64,000 nucleotides of DNA. It comes from Nemania diffusa (taxonomy: Eukaryota; Ascomycota; Sordariomycetes; Xylariales; Xylariaceae). Position 1 is the stretch's first letter. Each line of letters begins with the position of its first letter. The translations under genes and the position numbers were made by a program. Where the stretch lies: positions 1,938,501 to 2,002,500 of the forward strand of contig JBBPUQ010000003.1 in the NCBI GenBank assembly GCA_038501195.1, given 5' to 3'. Of the stretch, positions 20,387 to 31,973 are shown in pieces. A model generated the notes under the pieces. It was not told the DNA's origin and did no database searches. It saw only the letters and a list, made by a program, of their open reading frames with translations.

Positions 20387-21763
20387 CTAGAAAAAGGTGC
20401 TCTTCTTCTTTTGGATCTTGCCGTCTCCGCTCCCTCCCCTCCGCCGACCAGGTCTAGGCTGGGGCTGGGTTTGAGGCGGTCCGAAGAAATGCGGCGGAGG
20501 CGCGTACCAACTGCTATGTCCGACTCCGGGTGGCCTTGGTCCAGCGCTTAAGGGCCTCGGGGGTAGAGTCGGGGTCTGTAGGTGCAATACAGGACGACTT
20601 GGGCCTGCATCACCGTTGAAAACGGGACTCTGCCGTGGAGGTAGATTGGGTTTCGGCCCAAAATCTTGCCCTGCCATGCCAAATTCCTTTCTTAACCTTG
20701 CAGTCTCCTTCTCCACTGCAGCCTCGCGCTTCCGCCGCTCTCTCTCCTCGTCTTCTAGCATTTTCTTGATTCTCTTCTGCTCAGCTTTATCTCTCTTTTC
20801 TCTTTCACGCTCTTCCTGCTGGGCCATAGTCTGTTGTCGTCTCATGTCGACATCTTGTGGTGGCGTGGGTTGCTGTGTTATAGGCGAGTTCACCCTCGCA
20901 GGCGGAGGAACACTAAGAGCTGAGGTCATGACATAGGCATCAGGCTGGGGAGGGCCCTGGGGGTTGGCTAGAGGCCTTGAGTTCTTGCGCCTAGCGGATG
21001 GCGCATTGTCCACGTTGAACGAGTCTCGACCTGGTGTGAGGTAGATGTCTCCAATCACCTCAGCGCCCAAAAGGATAATAATCTCGAGGCCTTTACGGTC
21101 TTCGACCTCGACCCTTTGTAGATTGGGCTCATAAATAGTGACAGCCTTTTCCCTCCCGTGCTTGTATAGCGCAACGGTGATGTCGGGTTCCTTACTTTTC
21201 TTGCCCCCGACAGAGCGACCGGTCATGTAGCAGGTCATGTCTTTGCTGAATTTGCTCTCGCGCTTCCATTTAAACATGATCTTGGGCGTAAGGCTGCTTG
21301 CGACGGGGTTGGCCTGCTCTCGATCTATCTGCGATGCAGACGGCATCCGGAATGTCTGCTGTGGTATCTCGAACTCGAAGGACTCCCTGCCCATCCACAT
21401 ACTCTTCTCGCCCCTCACAACGACCTGCTGGTCTGGGTTGTATAGCTGGATGGCGAAACTCTCGGGTATTATAGGGGCGGGAGCTGGAGGAACGCCGTTA
21501 TGTGCGCGTATTTCGGCGGCCGAGAGCGTGGGTTGTTGGAATTCGGGCTCAATCAAGACCTCGCCAAAGATGACGCCTTGGGTGCTGGCGTCGCCTATCG
21601 CTATGGCATATTTGTTCTTGGCTTGGGGGAGAGCTGGGTTCAGCCTCTGCAGGGCGTATTCGGGAGTCGGCTCGGAGCCATTCTGAGTGAAGTATAACAG
21701 CGTAGAAAGGGGATTGTCAGAAGGCTGTCTGAAATAAAAGGTTGGCAGGTTTTCGTCGAGCAT
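20387..21763 (-). CDS. Conserved-looking protein of unknown function, 458 aa
   Basis: Single-exon ORF starting MLDENLPTFYFRQPSDN. I do not recognise a named domain. Residues 1-260 look globular, alternating hydrophobic and charged, with features such as KYAIAIGDA, ESFAIQLYNPDQQVVVRGE, FKWKRESKFSKDMTCYMTGRS, VALYKHGREKAVTIYEP and LEIIILLGAEVIGDIYL. Residues ~260-310 are Pro-rich. About 310-370 form a highly charged coiled coil (EEREREKRDKAEQKR). The tail is Pro-rich, ending in a basic GRRRGGSGDGKIQKKK segment. No signal peptide or membrane segment is visible, so a cytosolic or nuclear protein is likely. Similar proteins seem familiar from other Pezizomycotina genomes, always uncharacterised. 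Confidence 0.75.
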   Translation of the reverse strand: MLDENLPTFYFRQPSDNPLSTLLYFTQNGSEPTPEYALQRLNPALPQAKNKYAIAIGDASTQGVIFGEVLIEPEFQQPTLSAAEIRAHNGVPPAPAPIIPESFAIQLYNPDQQVVVRGEKSMWMGRESFEFEIPQQTFRMPSASQIDREQANPVASSLTPKIMFKWKRESKFSKDMTCYMTGRSVGGKKSKEPDITVALYKHGREKAVTIYEPNLQRVEVEDRKGLEIIILLGAEVIGDIYLTPGRDSFNVDNAPSARRKNSRPLANPQGPPQPDAYVMTSALSVPPPARVNSPITQQPTPPQDVDMRRQQTMAQQEEREREKRDKAEQKRIKKMLEDEERERRKREAAVEKETARLRKEFGMAGQDFGPKPNLPPRQSPVFNGDAGPSRPVLHLQTPTLPPRPLSAGPRPPGVGHSSWYAPPPHFFGPPQTQPQPRPGRRRGGSGDGKIQKKKSTFF

Positions 21764-23842
21764 GTTGTCGGAAAATGGCAGGATATCGTGGGTTCAATGT
21801 TGCCTATGCCCTCCCCCGTGGCCAGGAGGTATCTATCCGGCACTGCTATATGTACAGCGCAAGTTTGGAAGCAAGAGATAAACTAGACTAGGCGAGGGAA
21901 ACAATCAACTGGAAAGAGAAAAGAAGAGAGCAGATAGGGCTGAGGGTGGTAGTTGTAGTAGCGACTCGTGTATATTAGGAATAAACTTAAGAGGTTTGTG
22001 TTGGGCACGATATTACTTAATAAGTTTATATCCTACTGTAGGTACTATCCCAGGACGACGTGTGGCAGTGTACGTAGTGGCTGTCGAAGCAGGTGACGAA
22101 GATGCCCCTCCAACTAGATCCTAGGTATCTAGGTATCTACATAGGTACCGTATGCACCTAACATGGATCCCGAGCCTGAAAATAGCAACACGGACTGAGC
22201 CCTGCGGAGAGCATCCACAACAGACAAAGGAATATAAGACATCTTCCGAATACGTACCTATGTACACTAAAAGAACTACATGTAGCTGGAGTTAATAACA
22301 AATGAGCTCTGACTGAGCACATTTATTACCTTGCTGATTTGACAAAGTGCATACTGTAAATACCTACCTGTGTACATTAGGTACGCAGGCAAGCTCTTGG
22401 CGAGCTATTGCGGATGGAGGCGATGCTAGGTACCTACCTAGGTAGTGTATGGTGGGCCAGCTGGACTTTACTTACGCTGTACCTAACCAGTCTTCTGTAT
22501 TCGTATGCTTAGGGCGTAGGCAGCAGAAAAACGTCTTGGCGACGATCCGCCCACTATAGTCCCAACCTCTAAGTATTGTCTCCATCCATACTAGAACTAT
22601 TTTATACTCCTATAAAATCTACTCATCCTGACTATCTAGATAATCATGACGCTGCAAAAAAAAAAAAAAAGCCATTGCGTAGAATGGATTCAAAAGATTA
22701 ACTTTATAGTGTGAGGCTGGATACCTGATAACAGCATATGTTTTCTCAGTCGATGCATACTGATCATAGGGGAGACAGACAGTTTTTCACACGGCTGGTT
22801 GTGTGACGACCTAGCTAAACTTACCCTTCCTGCTGTATTACCAAGACAGACAGACTCGGACCTATCACGACGGGAGGGTTGAAAATACCTAGATCTGATG
22901 CGGTGCGACTTAAAGCCTCTGTTTTAAAATAAGTTGCCTACGTATGTAGTTACTCGGGTGCTTTCTAAACATCATTGGCTATTGCTTTCTTCACACACAC
23001 ATAGCGAAGTAAAGGGTAAATCGAAGACCTACACAACCAGCCTCGGCCTTGTCTCCTGCATATATAATATGTAAAATGTAGGTGTTATCGTGCCGTATGC
23101 ATCTGTGGCCTGCACAGCCCGCGGAAACACATCCGAACAAAAGTCATATTGTAAGCTACCGACATCATGTAAGGGCCGCCGGTTTAGGCCAATAGATGCT
23201 ATGCCACTTACTTACTAGATATGTGCTACCCTCCATCCATCCATCCATATATGATATATGTATGTCTTCACTACCTACCTCATACTAAGAGCTTCTGTTA
23301 ACTTTGCCAGGATGAATCCCACGCGAGCTGATCGACACGGTGGCGGCACGGTTAGATTGGGGGTGCTCCCTATGCCTTTTAAATTGACGACCCCAGTCCC
23401 CCCGTTCGCTCGTGCTGCCGTGCTGGTGCTGGTGCTCCTCGGCTGATGCAAGCATTGTGACATATGGCGTGCGACACCTCGACCAGCCAAAACATGAAAC
23501 ACAGCTATCTATCTACAACAACACCCCTTCGAGGCAGTATAATGTCTAGCTTGCTTTTGTCAGCAAGCCCTCTGACCTCACATGGCGCAATCCATCGCCA
23601 ACAGCTTATACGCCGTGGAAGGACTCAGACATCTATCCCCTGAATCTTCCTCCTGCCATGATCGTCTCGACAAGAGCATCCCTACGCCTACAGAGTAGCC
23701 AGTCACCCGCCGAATACACAACTCCTGGGTGAAGACGCCCCGGACGGAAACCAGCGATAGATACCCTAACAGCGCAACAGCAGAACAGCTATCATCGGAT
23801 GTCCCGGACTCAAGCTCATCCTCTCGAAACGACGACATAACC
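21764..23842. other. Divergent intergenic region with many palindromic motifs
   Basis: About 2.1 kb between the 458-aa gene (-) and the permease (+). Notable elements are the TAGGTATCTAGGTATCTA..TAGGTACC cluster at 22121-22150, TAGGTACCTACCTAGGTAG at 22427-22446, a 14-15 bp poly-A tract near 22656-22670 and a CCAT tetranucleotide run at 23232-23249. Short ORFs show no family resemblance. Confidence 0.5.
22427..22446. repeat. TAGGTACCTACCTAGGTAG near-palindrome
   Basis: Contains self-complementary TACCTAGGTA and TAGGTACCTA cores. It belongs to the dispersed motif family of this window and sits in the shared upstream region of two divergent genes. Confidence 0.6.
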
Positions 23843-25668
23843 ATGGCCGAAGCTTCACCAGACGAGGCGCGGCCCCTGCTCGCCGGCCCACCGCCGGCGG
23901 CGGACGAAAGTGGCCACGCGCCGCAGCCGCAGCACGGGCGCCTCGAGGACGACGTGCTGCCCGAGGAGTCGACGCTGGGGCGCAACATCGACTGGAAGAG
24001 CGCCTACGTGATCGCCATCAGCCGCGTCATCGGCAGCGGCATCTTCGCCGTGCCGGGCGTGATCCTGCAGGCCGCGGGCAGCGTGGGCCTCTCGCTGGCC
24101 CTCTGGCTCGGCGGCGCCGTCGTCGTGGCCGCGGGCCTCGCCGTGAGCCTCGAGCTCGGCTGCATGCTGCCGCGCTCCGGCGGCGACAAGGTCTACCTCG
24201 AGTTCGCCTACCCGCGCCCGCGCTTCCTCGCCTCCACCCTCGTCGCCGTGCAGGCCGTCCTGCTCGGCTTCACCGCGAGCAACTGCGTCATCTTCAGCCA
24301 GTACACGCTCTTCGCGCTCGGCGCCGACCCCAGCGACGCCGTGCGCAAGGCCGTCGCCGTCGCCCTGCTGACCGCCATCACCGTCGTCCACGGCGTCTGG
24401 TACCGCGCCGGCATCCGCATCCAGAACTTCCTCGGCTGGCTCAAGGTCGGCCTCGTCGTCTTCATGGTGCTCTCCGCCCTCTACGTCGTCGTCGTCCGCC
24501 CGGAGCGGCGCGGCGGCGGCCCCGACGACGACGGGGGGGAGCCCGCGCTGGTGCTGGGCGGCGAGGCGTTTGGGCCCGAGGCCTGGGACCGCCTGTGGGA
24601 GGGCAGCGACTGGAGCTTCGGCACCATCGCCACCTCGCTGTTCAAGGTCTTCTACTCGTACGCCGGGCTCACGAATCTGAACAACGTGCTGAACGAGGTC
24701 AAGGACCCCGTCCGCACGCTGAAGTCGGTCTCGCTGACGGCCCTCGTCACCGCCTGCTTCCTGTACCTGCTCGCCAATCTCGCCTACTTCGCCGTGGTGC
24801 CCGTCGAGGACATCAAGCAGAGCGGCCAGCTCATCGCCGCGCTCTTCTTCGAGCGCGTGTTCGGCCCCAACGTCGGCAGGCGGTTCCTCCCCCTGGCCGT
24901 GGCCCTCTCGGCTGCCGGGAATGTCATGGTCGTCACATTTGCCCTGGTAAGTTTGCCCTGACCATCGCGCTGCGCGGCGGATATGCTAAGCCTGCAACCT
25001 CGTCTAGGCGCGTCTGAATCAAGAGATCGCCAGGGCGGGCTTCCTCCCGTTCTCGAGGTATCTCTCGTCTTCGAAGCCATTCAATGCGCCCATGGGAGGC
25101 CTCATCGTCCACTACATCCCATCCGTTCTCGTCATCGTCCTCCCGCCCACAAACGAGGTGTACTCCTTCATCTTGGAGGTGGAGGGGTATCCGGGTCAGG
25201 TTTACGGCCTCGCCATCACTATCGGCCTTATCTTGCTGCGATATAGGCGTCCCGATCTTAAGCGGCCTTTTAAAGCCTGGATGCCGGCTGTTGTGTTCAG
25301 AGCTCTTCTCTGTCTCACGCTCCTAGCCGCGCCGTTCTTTCCGCCTTCGAATCCCGATCCCGATGGGTTGTGGTATGCTACGTATGCTGTTGTCGGAGTG
25401 GGAGTGTAAGTTTATTGCCCCCCTGCCCTTTCTCTTTTGTCTCCATATTCGAATTGTCGATTTACTTGTCGTGGTTATATCGCCATCTCAGACTTAATAT
25501 CAATTGACTAACATCCTTCTCCGTAGTATCGTTTTTGGAGCTCTCTATTGGCTAGTTTGGACGGTCATCTTACCACGGCTAGGGGGCTATAGACTAGAAG
25601 AGAAAGAAGACATCTTAGACGATGGCACTACTATCACTGTGCTGGCACGTGTGCCAAAGGCAGAATGA
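23843..25668 (+). CDS. LAT/APC-family amino-acid permease (Mup1-like)
   Basis: Three exons: 23843..24946, 25008..25405 and 25527..25668, giving 547 aa. Introns are phase 0 and phase 2. The start is the first in-frame ATG (ACCATGG context); the frame continues upstream only to a stop at 23696 without another ATG. After a ~45-residue cytosolic N terminus come about twelve hydrophobic helices. TM1 has the APC signature IGSGIFAVPG. Other marks are LELGCMLPRSGGDKVYLEFAYPRP, SLFKVFYSYAGLTNLNNVLNEVKDP and a C-terminal RYRRPDLKRPFKAW segment, as in Mup1/Mup3 high-affinity methionine permeases. The protein should import amino acids across the plasma membrane; methionine is the best guess, not shown. 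Exon 1 is extremely GC-rich, and GC content falls in exons 2-3. Confidence 0.9.
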
Positions 25669-26210
25669 GAATCTTATGCCGCCAAAGCAATTTTGCCATC
25701 GGTACAGTAGTTCTCAAATGCAATGAACTGTGTTCCACTATGGAGGTTAACAAACTATATGTAATGTTAATAAGAGGGTTCTCGGGGAGAAGGGTATATT
25801 TAAAACTTATGCAATTTTATAGGAAAGCGATCCTCACGTACTAATTTTAAATAGATTGACTCTACAATGCCCATGGATTCTGTCGCTCTTTATAGTTCTT
25901 CATAATTCAAAGTTCTTGAAACACCTTTCCCATTCGAGACCCTTTCAAAAGGGGGAGGGAAGGGGGTACGAGTTATTGATAAGCGCAGGTCAGATGATCA
26001 TTCTTTAGGCCGTACGAACAGAATTACGTAGCTAGGAGCTCCATAGGGGACTAAATGCCTTTGTTTTTTTATTCAATGAAAGTAATGTACGTTATGTTGT
26101 CTCAGCCCCACCTAAAACTGTCTCGCATTAGAGGGGTCTTCCCGTTTGACGGGCGACTATACCGGACAAACACCATTAAGTAGGACTAGATATCAAATAA
26201 AGGTGCCCTA
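25669..26210. other. Convergent 3' intergenic region
   Basis: Lies between the permease (+) and the Ser/Asn-rich membrane protein (-). AT-rich 5' part; no coding segment supported. Confidence 0.45.
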
Positions 26211-28278
26211 CTACGTGGCGCTAGTTCCCCTCGGGATCGGCGGTATCTTAGCTCTTGAGCCAGCCCTCTCTATGCGATCTTTCTGCTGGTCTACCCAACT
26301 ATATATCGAGCGAAATCGAGCCGGGCGGTCACTAGCCGTAGTGTACATTGTATCCCTTTTCTGCTCTGTCCCGGCCCTGCTCAACCAGGAGAATGCACGA
26401 CTGTTCGTGTCAGGGCTTGTCATCTGAGATACCGGTGGTCTGGGCATGATATTAGGTGGCGGCATTATTATGTCGCCGTCTCCGAATCCCGATGATAGGG
26501 ACGATACCTCGCTGGCGCGGTATAACTGCCGTTGCGCGGGGTTGTATGCATTAGAGGGTTGGCGTGCTAATTTAGAAGGACTGTAGTACGGGTCAAGCAT
26601 GCGTGACTGCAAGGTGGAGCTGGCATCACTGCTGTCCATTGTTTGGCCATTCGGTTGTTGATACTGGTTTGGAGGGTTGGCTAGCAGGACTGTCTGGCCT
26701 TCTGGAGTTTGCCATATTGCCCTCTCAGTTTGAAGGGTCGCTGTGGGTGGATATGTCATGCCCTCCGATTCTAGGGGGTACAACTTCCCCTGATCGTAAT
26801 AACCAACCGCTCCCTTTAGATTATCGTTGTCGGCATCATAGGGTGGTAACGCCTCGTTCGGCTCATAGGGGCCGTTTGAGGCCCGCGTATTCCGTGTTGC
26901 TGGTCTTCGACGCCAAGGAATAGGCCAAGGAAGCAACCCAGATAGCGGGCTCCTGTGGCTGTCCTCGCGGCCCGGTTGTTTTGGCTTTTTCAGAGTCCTA
27001 TAGACTACCCACCCGACGAAGCAAAACACGATAAAAGCGCCTTTTACGATTGTAGGTTGTCAGAACAGATGATTGCATGGGGAATGCCAGCCAAAACTTA
27101 CCGATTGAGCCTGCAGAAACTAGTATCAATTCTGACGTCGTATTGAGCCCCTTTCCTTGGGCCTTAGTATTATTATTATTCTTGTTGTTATTGTTGTTAT
27201 TGTTGTTATTGTTGCTGTGGTTGGCCCTGCCACCCCCACTGCTCGCGGAGCTAGTAGAAGTTGGCAGAGGCGTTGAAGAATCTGCAAGATCAGTGGGCAA
27301 AATAATGGCTGAAGAAAGGGCAGTACCCAGACTGGTGTCTAGATCCGATACTGCTGAAATAGCTAAGATGGTGGAAGTTGGTGTTGTGAAAGGGGGCGGC
27401 TACCACCTATCAGTACCTTTAGACGAAAAGTGCGAGATGATGGAGAGACTAACTGTAGTGAGAGACCCAGGTATAGGTTCATTTTGCAATAAGGATGTCG
27501 TCGGTTCGGGGGTAGAAATAGACGTGGTTACCACTATGGATGTAGTTGTACTCGTCTCGACCGTTAGAGTGGGAGTGGCATCTGGCGATGGTGGCGTTGA
27601 AAGTGAAGTAGAGGAGTCGTCATCTGAGCTTGAGGTTGAACTGCTGCTGCTGCTGCTACTACTGCTGCTGCTACTGCTGCTGCTGTTGTTTCCTGAGTCT
27701 CCTCCTCCTTGCCCGTTACCATTGCCGCCATTGCCGCGGCCACCACTTGCGCGGCCACCACCACCATCACCGCGTCCATTACTGCTGTTATCGCTACCAC
27801 CGCGTCCATTATTGTTGCTATCTTTTCCGTTGTTGTCTCCGCCCGCACCACTTTTATTGCTATCATCCTTTTTAGAATCGTCGTTATTTGACCCATCTCC
27901 TCCCCCATTTTCTTTGCGAAAGAAAGGACGATTATCCCCTTTGCCATCCGGGAAGCGAGAGCTGTCGTCCTTTGGGCCGGGCCCATTCGGTTTGTCCTGG
28001 TTATTAACATCACCAGCACGATTTCGGGGTCGAGTGTCGCTATCACGATTGCTTTTGCCGCTGTCGTTTGCGTCTCCATCCTTCCTCCTCTCTAGAGTGA
28101 AACGGATCTCTGACTTCTCGGCGTCTGGCGATATATTGTCGTCACTTTCGGTGGCGTTGTCATCCGTATTGTCCGACTTCTCTGCTATCCGCACCGTCGG
28201 GTGAGTGGCCGTTCTCAACACCCTGTTACGCCTGCCAATGTATTGTGGACATCGCCTTTCGTTGCAGAGTGATGGCAT
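26211..28278 (-). CDS. Ser/Asn-rich single-pass membrane protein (sensor-like)
   Basis: Exons with supported borders: exon 1 ending 27417 (ATG at 28278), then 27362..27102, then 27040..26211. Introns are 27416..27363 and 27101..27041, both phase 1. From the ATG at 28278 the product is 650 aa. Residues ~1-360 are hydrophilic, with Asp/Asn/Gly runs, a poly-Ser stretch of about 18 residues, Thr/Ser-rich segments and a poly-Asn run. One transmembrane helix follows (ILVSAGSIGGAFIVFCFVGWVVYRTL), then a basic KKPKQP stop-transfer and a ~250-residue cytosolic tail. This layout resembles fungal wall-stress-sensor or glycophorin-like proteins, but no WSC or other domain is seen. No signal peptide is present at the chosen start, so an upstream exon may be missing; a branch-like ACTAAT and CGTAG lie at 28322-28355. 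The function is inferred only. Confidence 0.7.
27167..27216. repeat. Trinucleotide run encoding poly-Asn (minus strand)
   Basis: TTATTATTATTC..TTGTTGTTATTG repeats on the plus strand read as about 15 Asn/Lys codons (AAC/AAT) in the membrane protein. The run is probably length-variable. Confidence 0.8.
27638..27692. repeat. Trinucleotide run encoding poly-Ser (minus strand)
   Basis: GCTGCTGCTGCTACTACTGCTGCTG on the plus strand reads as AGC/AGT serine codons on the minus strand. It is a coding microsatellite in the predicted extracellular part. Confidence 0.85.
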
Positions 28279-30132
28279 AGTTCCGTCTGGCCTTCTTTGT
28301 GTAGATCGTGCTACGATGCCTCGCACGTAAGCGCCAGGTGATTAGTTGATAACATAGCCCCAACCCCAGAGTTCTCAAGCGATAGATCGTGCGAAACCGT
28401 CAGGATAAATCCACAGGGGTTTTCGGGAGCAATGCTAGAATCTGAAGAATAAAGCCAAGTACCCAGCCTGGGGAGATTAATAAAGAATCGAAGAGGACCA
28501 GCCCTGAGAAGGTATAAAAAAAGAAAAGAAAAAAGAGGTAGTTGATGATGCAACTATGGGAAGCTTGGAGAACCAAGTTTAGTTGGAGGGAAAAGTAAAC
28601 CGAGTAAAAAAAAAAGATCGAATCTACTAAATGGCATAGAATGCCAAGATCGGCCCATTTTGACGACACAGCGTGTTCCTCCATATTACTGGGGGCGTTA
28701 CATATAGGCACTGCCTGCCACAGAATCTAGATTTGAGCAGCCCCTGCTAGTCACCTAGATGGCAGAGATTGGAACCTCTCGATATTGCAGGACAAGAAAC
28801 CAGGGTGCTAGGAATGTACCAGGCATCAGGATGTTAGAAACCCAAGGTGACCTGCTGGAGTCTCGTATAACATGTTGCAACAGCCAATGGCAACGACCAC
28901 TGGCATCCCAAGCGGGAGCCTGTTGTGGTTCGGCGAGAGACGTACCGTAAACCTCTGGCTGGAAACGACCACATGGATCACGGTGGAGTGCTCGGGGCTG
29001 CCCGGGGGTGGGTGATGATGCACTGACGCGCCCTCAGGCTGTCTGAGCAGCTCGCATTGCCAGGACCTCGACGGTGAGAGGAGAGGACGGGCGGAAGGTC
29101 GATGGGGGCCGGCGGTCACTGGCTAGGACTGTTTTGGGTGCATGGAGAAACGGTAGGCTTTGTCTGGCTCTGTCTGGCTCTGTCTGGCATTTGGGAGGCT
29201 TTGGTACGGTGAAGAGCGCTTGAGACTGTCGAGAAAACTGGGCCGCATTGACTTGAGGCTCTAGCTGTGGCAGACTCCGGGGTAGCTCGTCTCAGCAGGG
29301 GTCAGGGTGGGTGAGGATGGGCGGGCCAGGGTTTCAATTCAGGGGTCAACTTGTAACGAACTGGCATCTCTCCTGGGTGTGACCTTGACTAGACTCGTGG
29401 CTACCCTATATGTTAGGTACATGCCCGTATACAAGTCCAAGCAAGAGTCTCTCCATAATAACGTATGTATACCTATACACTACCCACTACCTAGTACTTA
29501 CTAGTACGCATAGGTACTGTAGGTACAGTACTGCGTGCACATGTAAATTGGGGGCAGGCTTTGAGAGAGGAGTTACCTAGCACGAAGAGCAATTGTGTTG
29601 TCTTTGCGATCCTCGTCTATCTAGGTAGGTGTCTACCTAAAACTTAAGTAGATGGTATATGTTGGTATAGAATATTCTCTACGATCAGTTAGCCAGATAG
29701 GGAATAGTCTGGAATTGCACAGTCTTGTTGTAGCGCACAACAGATCTTCCTATGCGTACTGTACTAATAGTAGGTAGTCACTATCTCCCTACTATCAGTA
29801 GGTATCTACCTACCTAGGATCTAGATAGTGCGCAGTAGGTAATAAGTTAAGGCACACTTACCTAATTCGTGACTTCTTAGACACGATAAGGCGCAACTAT
29901 CTACGCATATATACAACATCAGGTAGGTACAGAATACTCATACAGAACAGGAGGGGGGGAAGGAGATCTCCAGTACCTTTAAAAACCCCTCGTTACACTG
30001 CATCACGACATTCCACATCTGGGCAATATCTGCCAATTCTGGTTACTCCGGCGTCCGAATTTCGCTTAATCGAGACTTGTCCAACCAAGGCAGACTTTAG
30101 GGAATAAATTATAATACAGAGGGGCTCGAAAC
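28279..30132. other. Divergent intergenic region
   Basis: Carries a pyrimidine-rich tract on the minus strand at 28510-28545 (promoter-like for the membrane protein) and a TCTGTCTGGC tandem repeat at 29158-29190. TAGGTA motifs lie near 29500-29525, 29620-29645 and 29808-29825, and a poly-G tract at 29950-29957. A missing 5' exon of the membrane protein could lie at the left end. No other coding segment was supported. Confidence 0.45.
29158..29190. repeat. Three-copy TGTCTGGCTC tandem repeat
   Basis: Three 10-bp units (TTGTCTGGCTC, TGTCTGGCTC, TGTCTGGCAT) in non-coding DNA. It is a simple short tandem repeat with no inferred function. Confidence 0.75.
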
Positions 30133-31973
30133 ATGCCAATCCAGGTCTCCTTGCTAGCCGAGCGCGACATTCCCGGCGCCGTCGCTGCGATCCAGTAAGT
30201 GAAGTCCCGGCCACAACCGCACTTCCTGGATTTGTCCAAGAAGAAAGTTCGGTCGGTTATGCCGCGTTTCCTATTTCTGCCTTTCCCAGTTCTCATACGT
30301 CAGCGAGTTTTCATATAAGACAACATATACCTACTCTGTACCAATCTCCCTACCTACCTACAGAGTACCAATGTAGGGTGGTATATTCATTTATATTGCA
30401 CAGGCTTAAGCAAGCCGATATAAGAGATACCGTTGTAGCAGCACAACCCACCTATGACATGTTGAGTTTCGTTACCTCGTGCTAATTCTATTTCTTTGCA
30501 TTCTAGAGAGGCATTCGCCAACGATCCCTACAATAACTGGGTGTTCAATAAATCTGAAGTAAGTCGCTTTGTCATCAGGAATGCGTGTAATACAAAAACG
30601 TCTGTCTCCCTACCCAGTACTGTACCGAGTCCTGCGTCCTTTCGGATCTTTCATCCGAATTAGTGGGCCGTCTTGCTTGCTGAGCAGGGTTTCATCTCTG
30701 CTCGGTTCCTCGGGAGCTTCCCAGGTCAACAAGCAAGCATAAGGGGGGTTGATGGACGACACGCGCAGCAGTTTCGAGCATCTGGGATGAGTTCCTCTTA
30801 TGCCGATTTAGCCGTCCCAGGTCAGATCAGCTGAGAAATGATTCTTCCATGCATCTGCATCAGCAACAACAGCAGCAGGAGGATATTTCCCCCTCAAAAA
30901 GCCTTCGAGTTGCGACGCGAATTCGTCATCCAATATATGATATGATACTAGTTACAATGATGATATAGCGGCCACGACTACTCGCTAACACCCCAAATCA
31001 CCAGTTTGACCCCAAACGCAATGCTGTATCGCTAGGCCTACGCTGCGAGTGGGGAATGCGTAATGGCATATTCCATGTTGCCAAAGAAGAGGGCAGCGAC
31101 GAGGTTCTCGGCGTCGCTTGCTGGTTGCGACCGCAGCCAGCAGGCCAGCCTCCCACCTGGCGCGACTGGTTCGAAGATTGGCGCCTCTGGTTCAATCAGG
31201 TTAGCATGAACCTCTGGTACGGCCGAGGCGGCTTGAATGTAAAGGTACGTCGATCGATCGATCACGAGGAAATTTTGCCCGAAGGATTTACACGAAAATT
31301 CCCCTGGTCGCCCGAACTCATTTTTGCGGGGTTTTATATTCGCCATATATAAGTAGTTAGTCCATTAAAGTGAAGTTTGGCTTTGAGCTCGGGCGAGGAT
31401 CAAGAGATCAGCTGCTGGGTCAAGGCGGCGGGGTGAGGCTATGTGTGCATATGCTCATTTAGCCGCGAGCGTGTTGATGTTTCAGCGAATTTGTTAATCA
31501 TACAACGTCGACCAAGCCTCTACCCGACACTGCCCCCCTTCCTCTGGTTGCCCATATAACCTTGTACTAACATGGCTATGCTTTAGCGCTACTGGATCTG
31601 GAAAGCAGCCCAGTCGAAGGCACAGTCGGATATCTGGACTGACCCTCGAGGGTACTATTTTCTCAACGTAAGCCAAGTCCCCATTCACCAGAGCCCATTA
31701 ACCACCGCTCATCTTAACTGTTAGATCATGGTCGTCATACCAAAAGCCCAGGGCCGCGGCGTCGGCCGACTGATGATGGAAACGGTAACAGACCAGGCTG
31801 ACACTGAGAATATGAATTGCTACCTCGAGTCTAGCCGTGACGTGCCTAACATGCAAATCTATGAACGCTTCGGCTTCAAGTTTGCCAAGGAGCTCGAGTG
31901 CGATGACGATGGCATAGCCATTAAGTTGTTCGCCATGGTGAGAGAGCCGAGTGTTAGCCCTAAGACGAATTAA
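30133..31973 (+). CDS. GNAT-family N-acetyltransferase
   Basis: Five exons: 30133..30194, 30507..30558, 31005..31244, 31587..31667 and 31725..31973, joining in phase to 227 aa. The N terminus (MPIQVSLLAERDIPGAVAAIQEAFANDPYNNWVF split over exons 1-2) is the typical beta1-alpha1 GNAT entry. Exon 3 gives the central strands (GMRNGIFHVA, EVLGVACWL). Exon 5 has motif A, VVIPKAQGRGVGRLMME, with the acetyl-CoA pyrophosphate loop Q154-G159, followed by CYLESSRDVPNMQIYERFGFKF, the motif B signature. The protein should transfer acetyl from acetyl-CoA to an unknown amine. It has no signal peptide and is probably cytosolic. Three of its four introns are 312, 446 and 342 nt, long compared with the 47-160 nt typical of neighbouring genes. 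Confidence 0.88.

Noticed and set aside
23855..24391. 178-aa minus-strand ORF over the permease
   Set aside because: Low-complexity shadow of a GC-rich transporter exon.
27077..28204. 375-aa plus-strand ORF with many Leu/Pro runs and a hydrophobic start
   Set aside because: Antisense of poly-Ser/Asn/Gly codons; the minus strand has consistent splice sites and a proper transmembrane helix.
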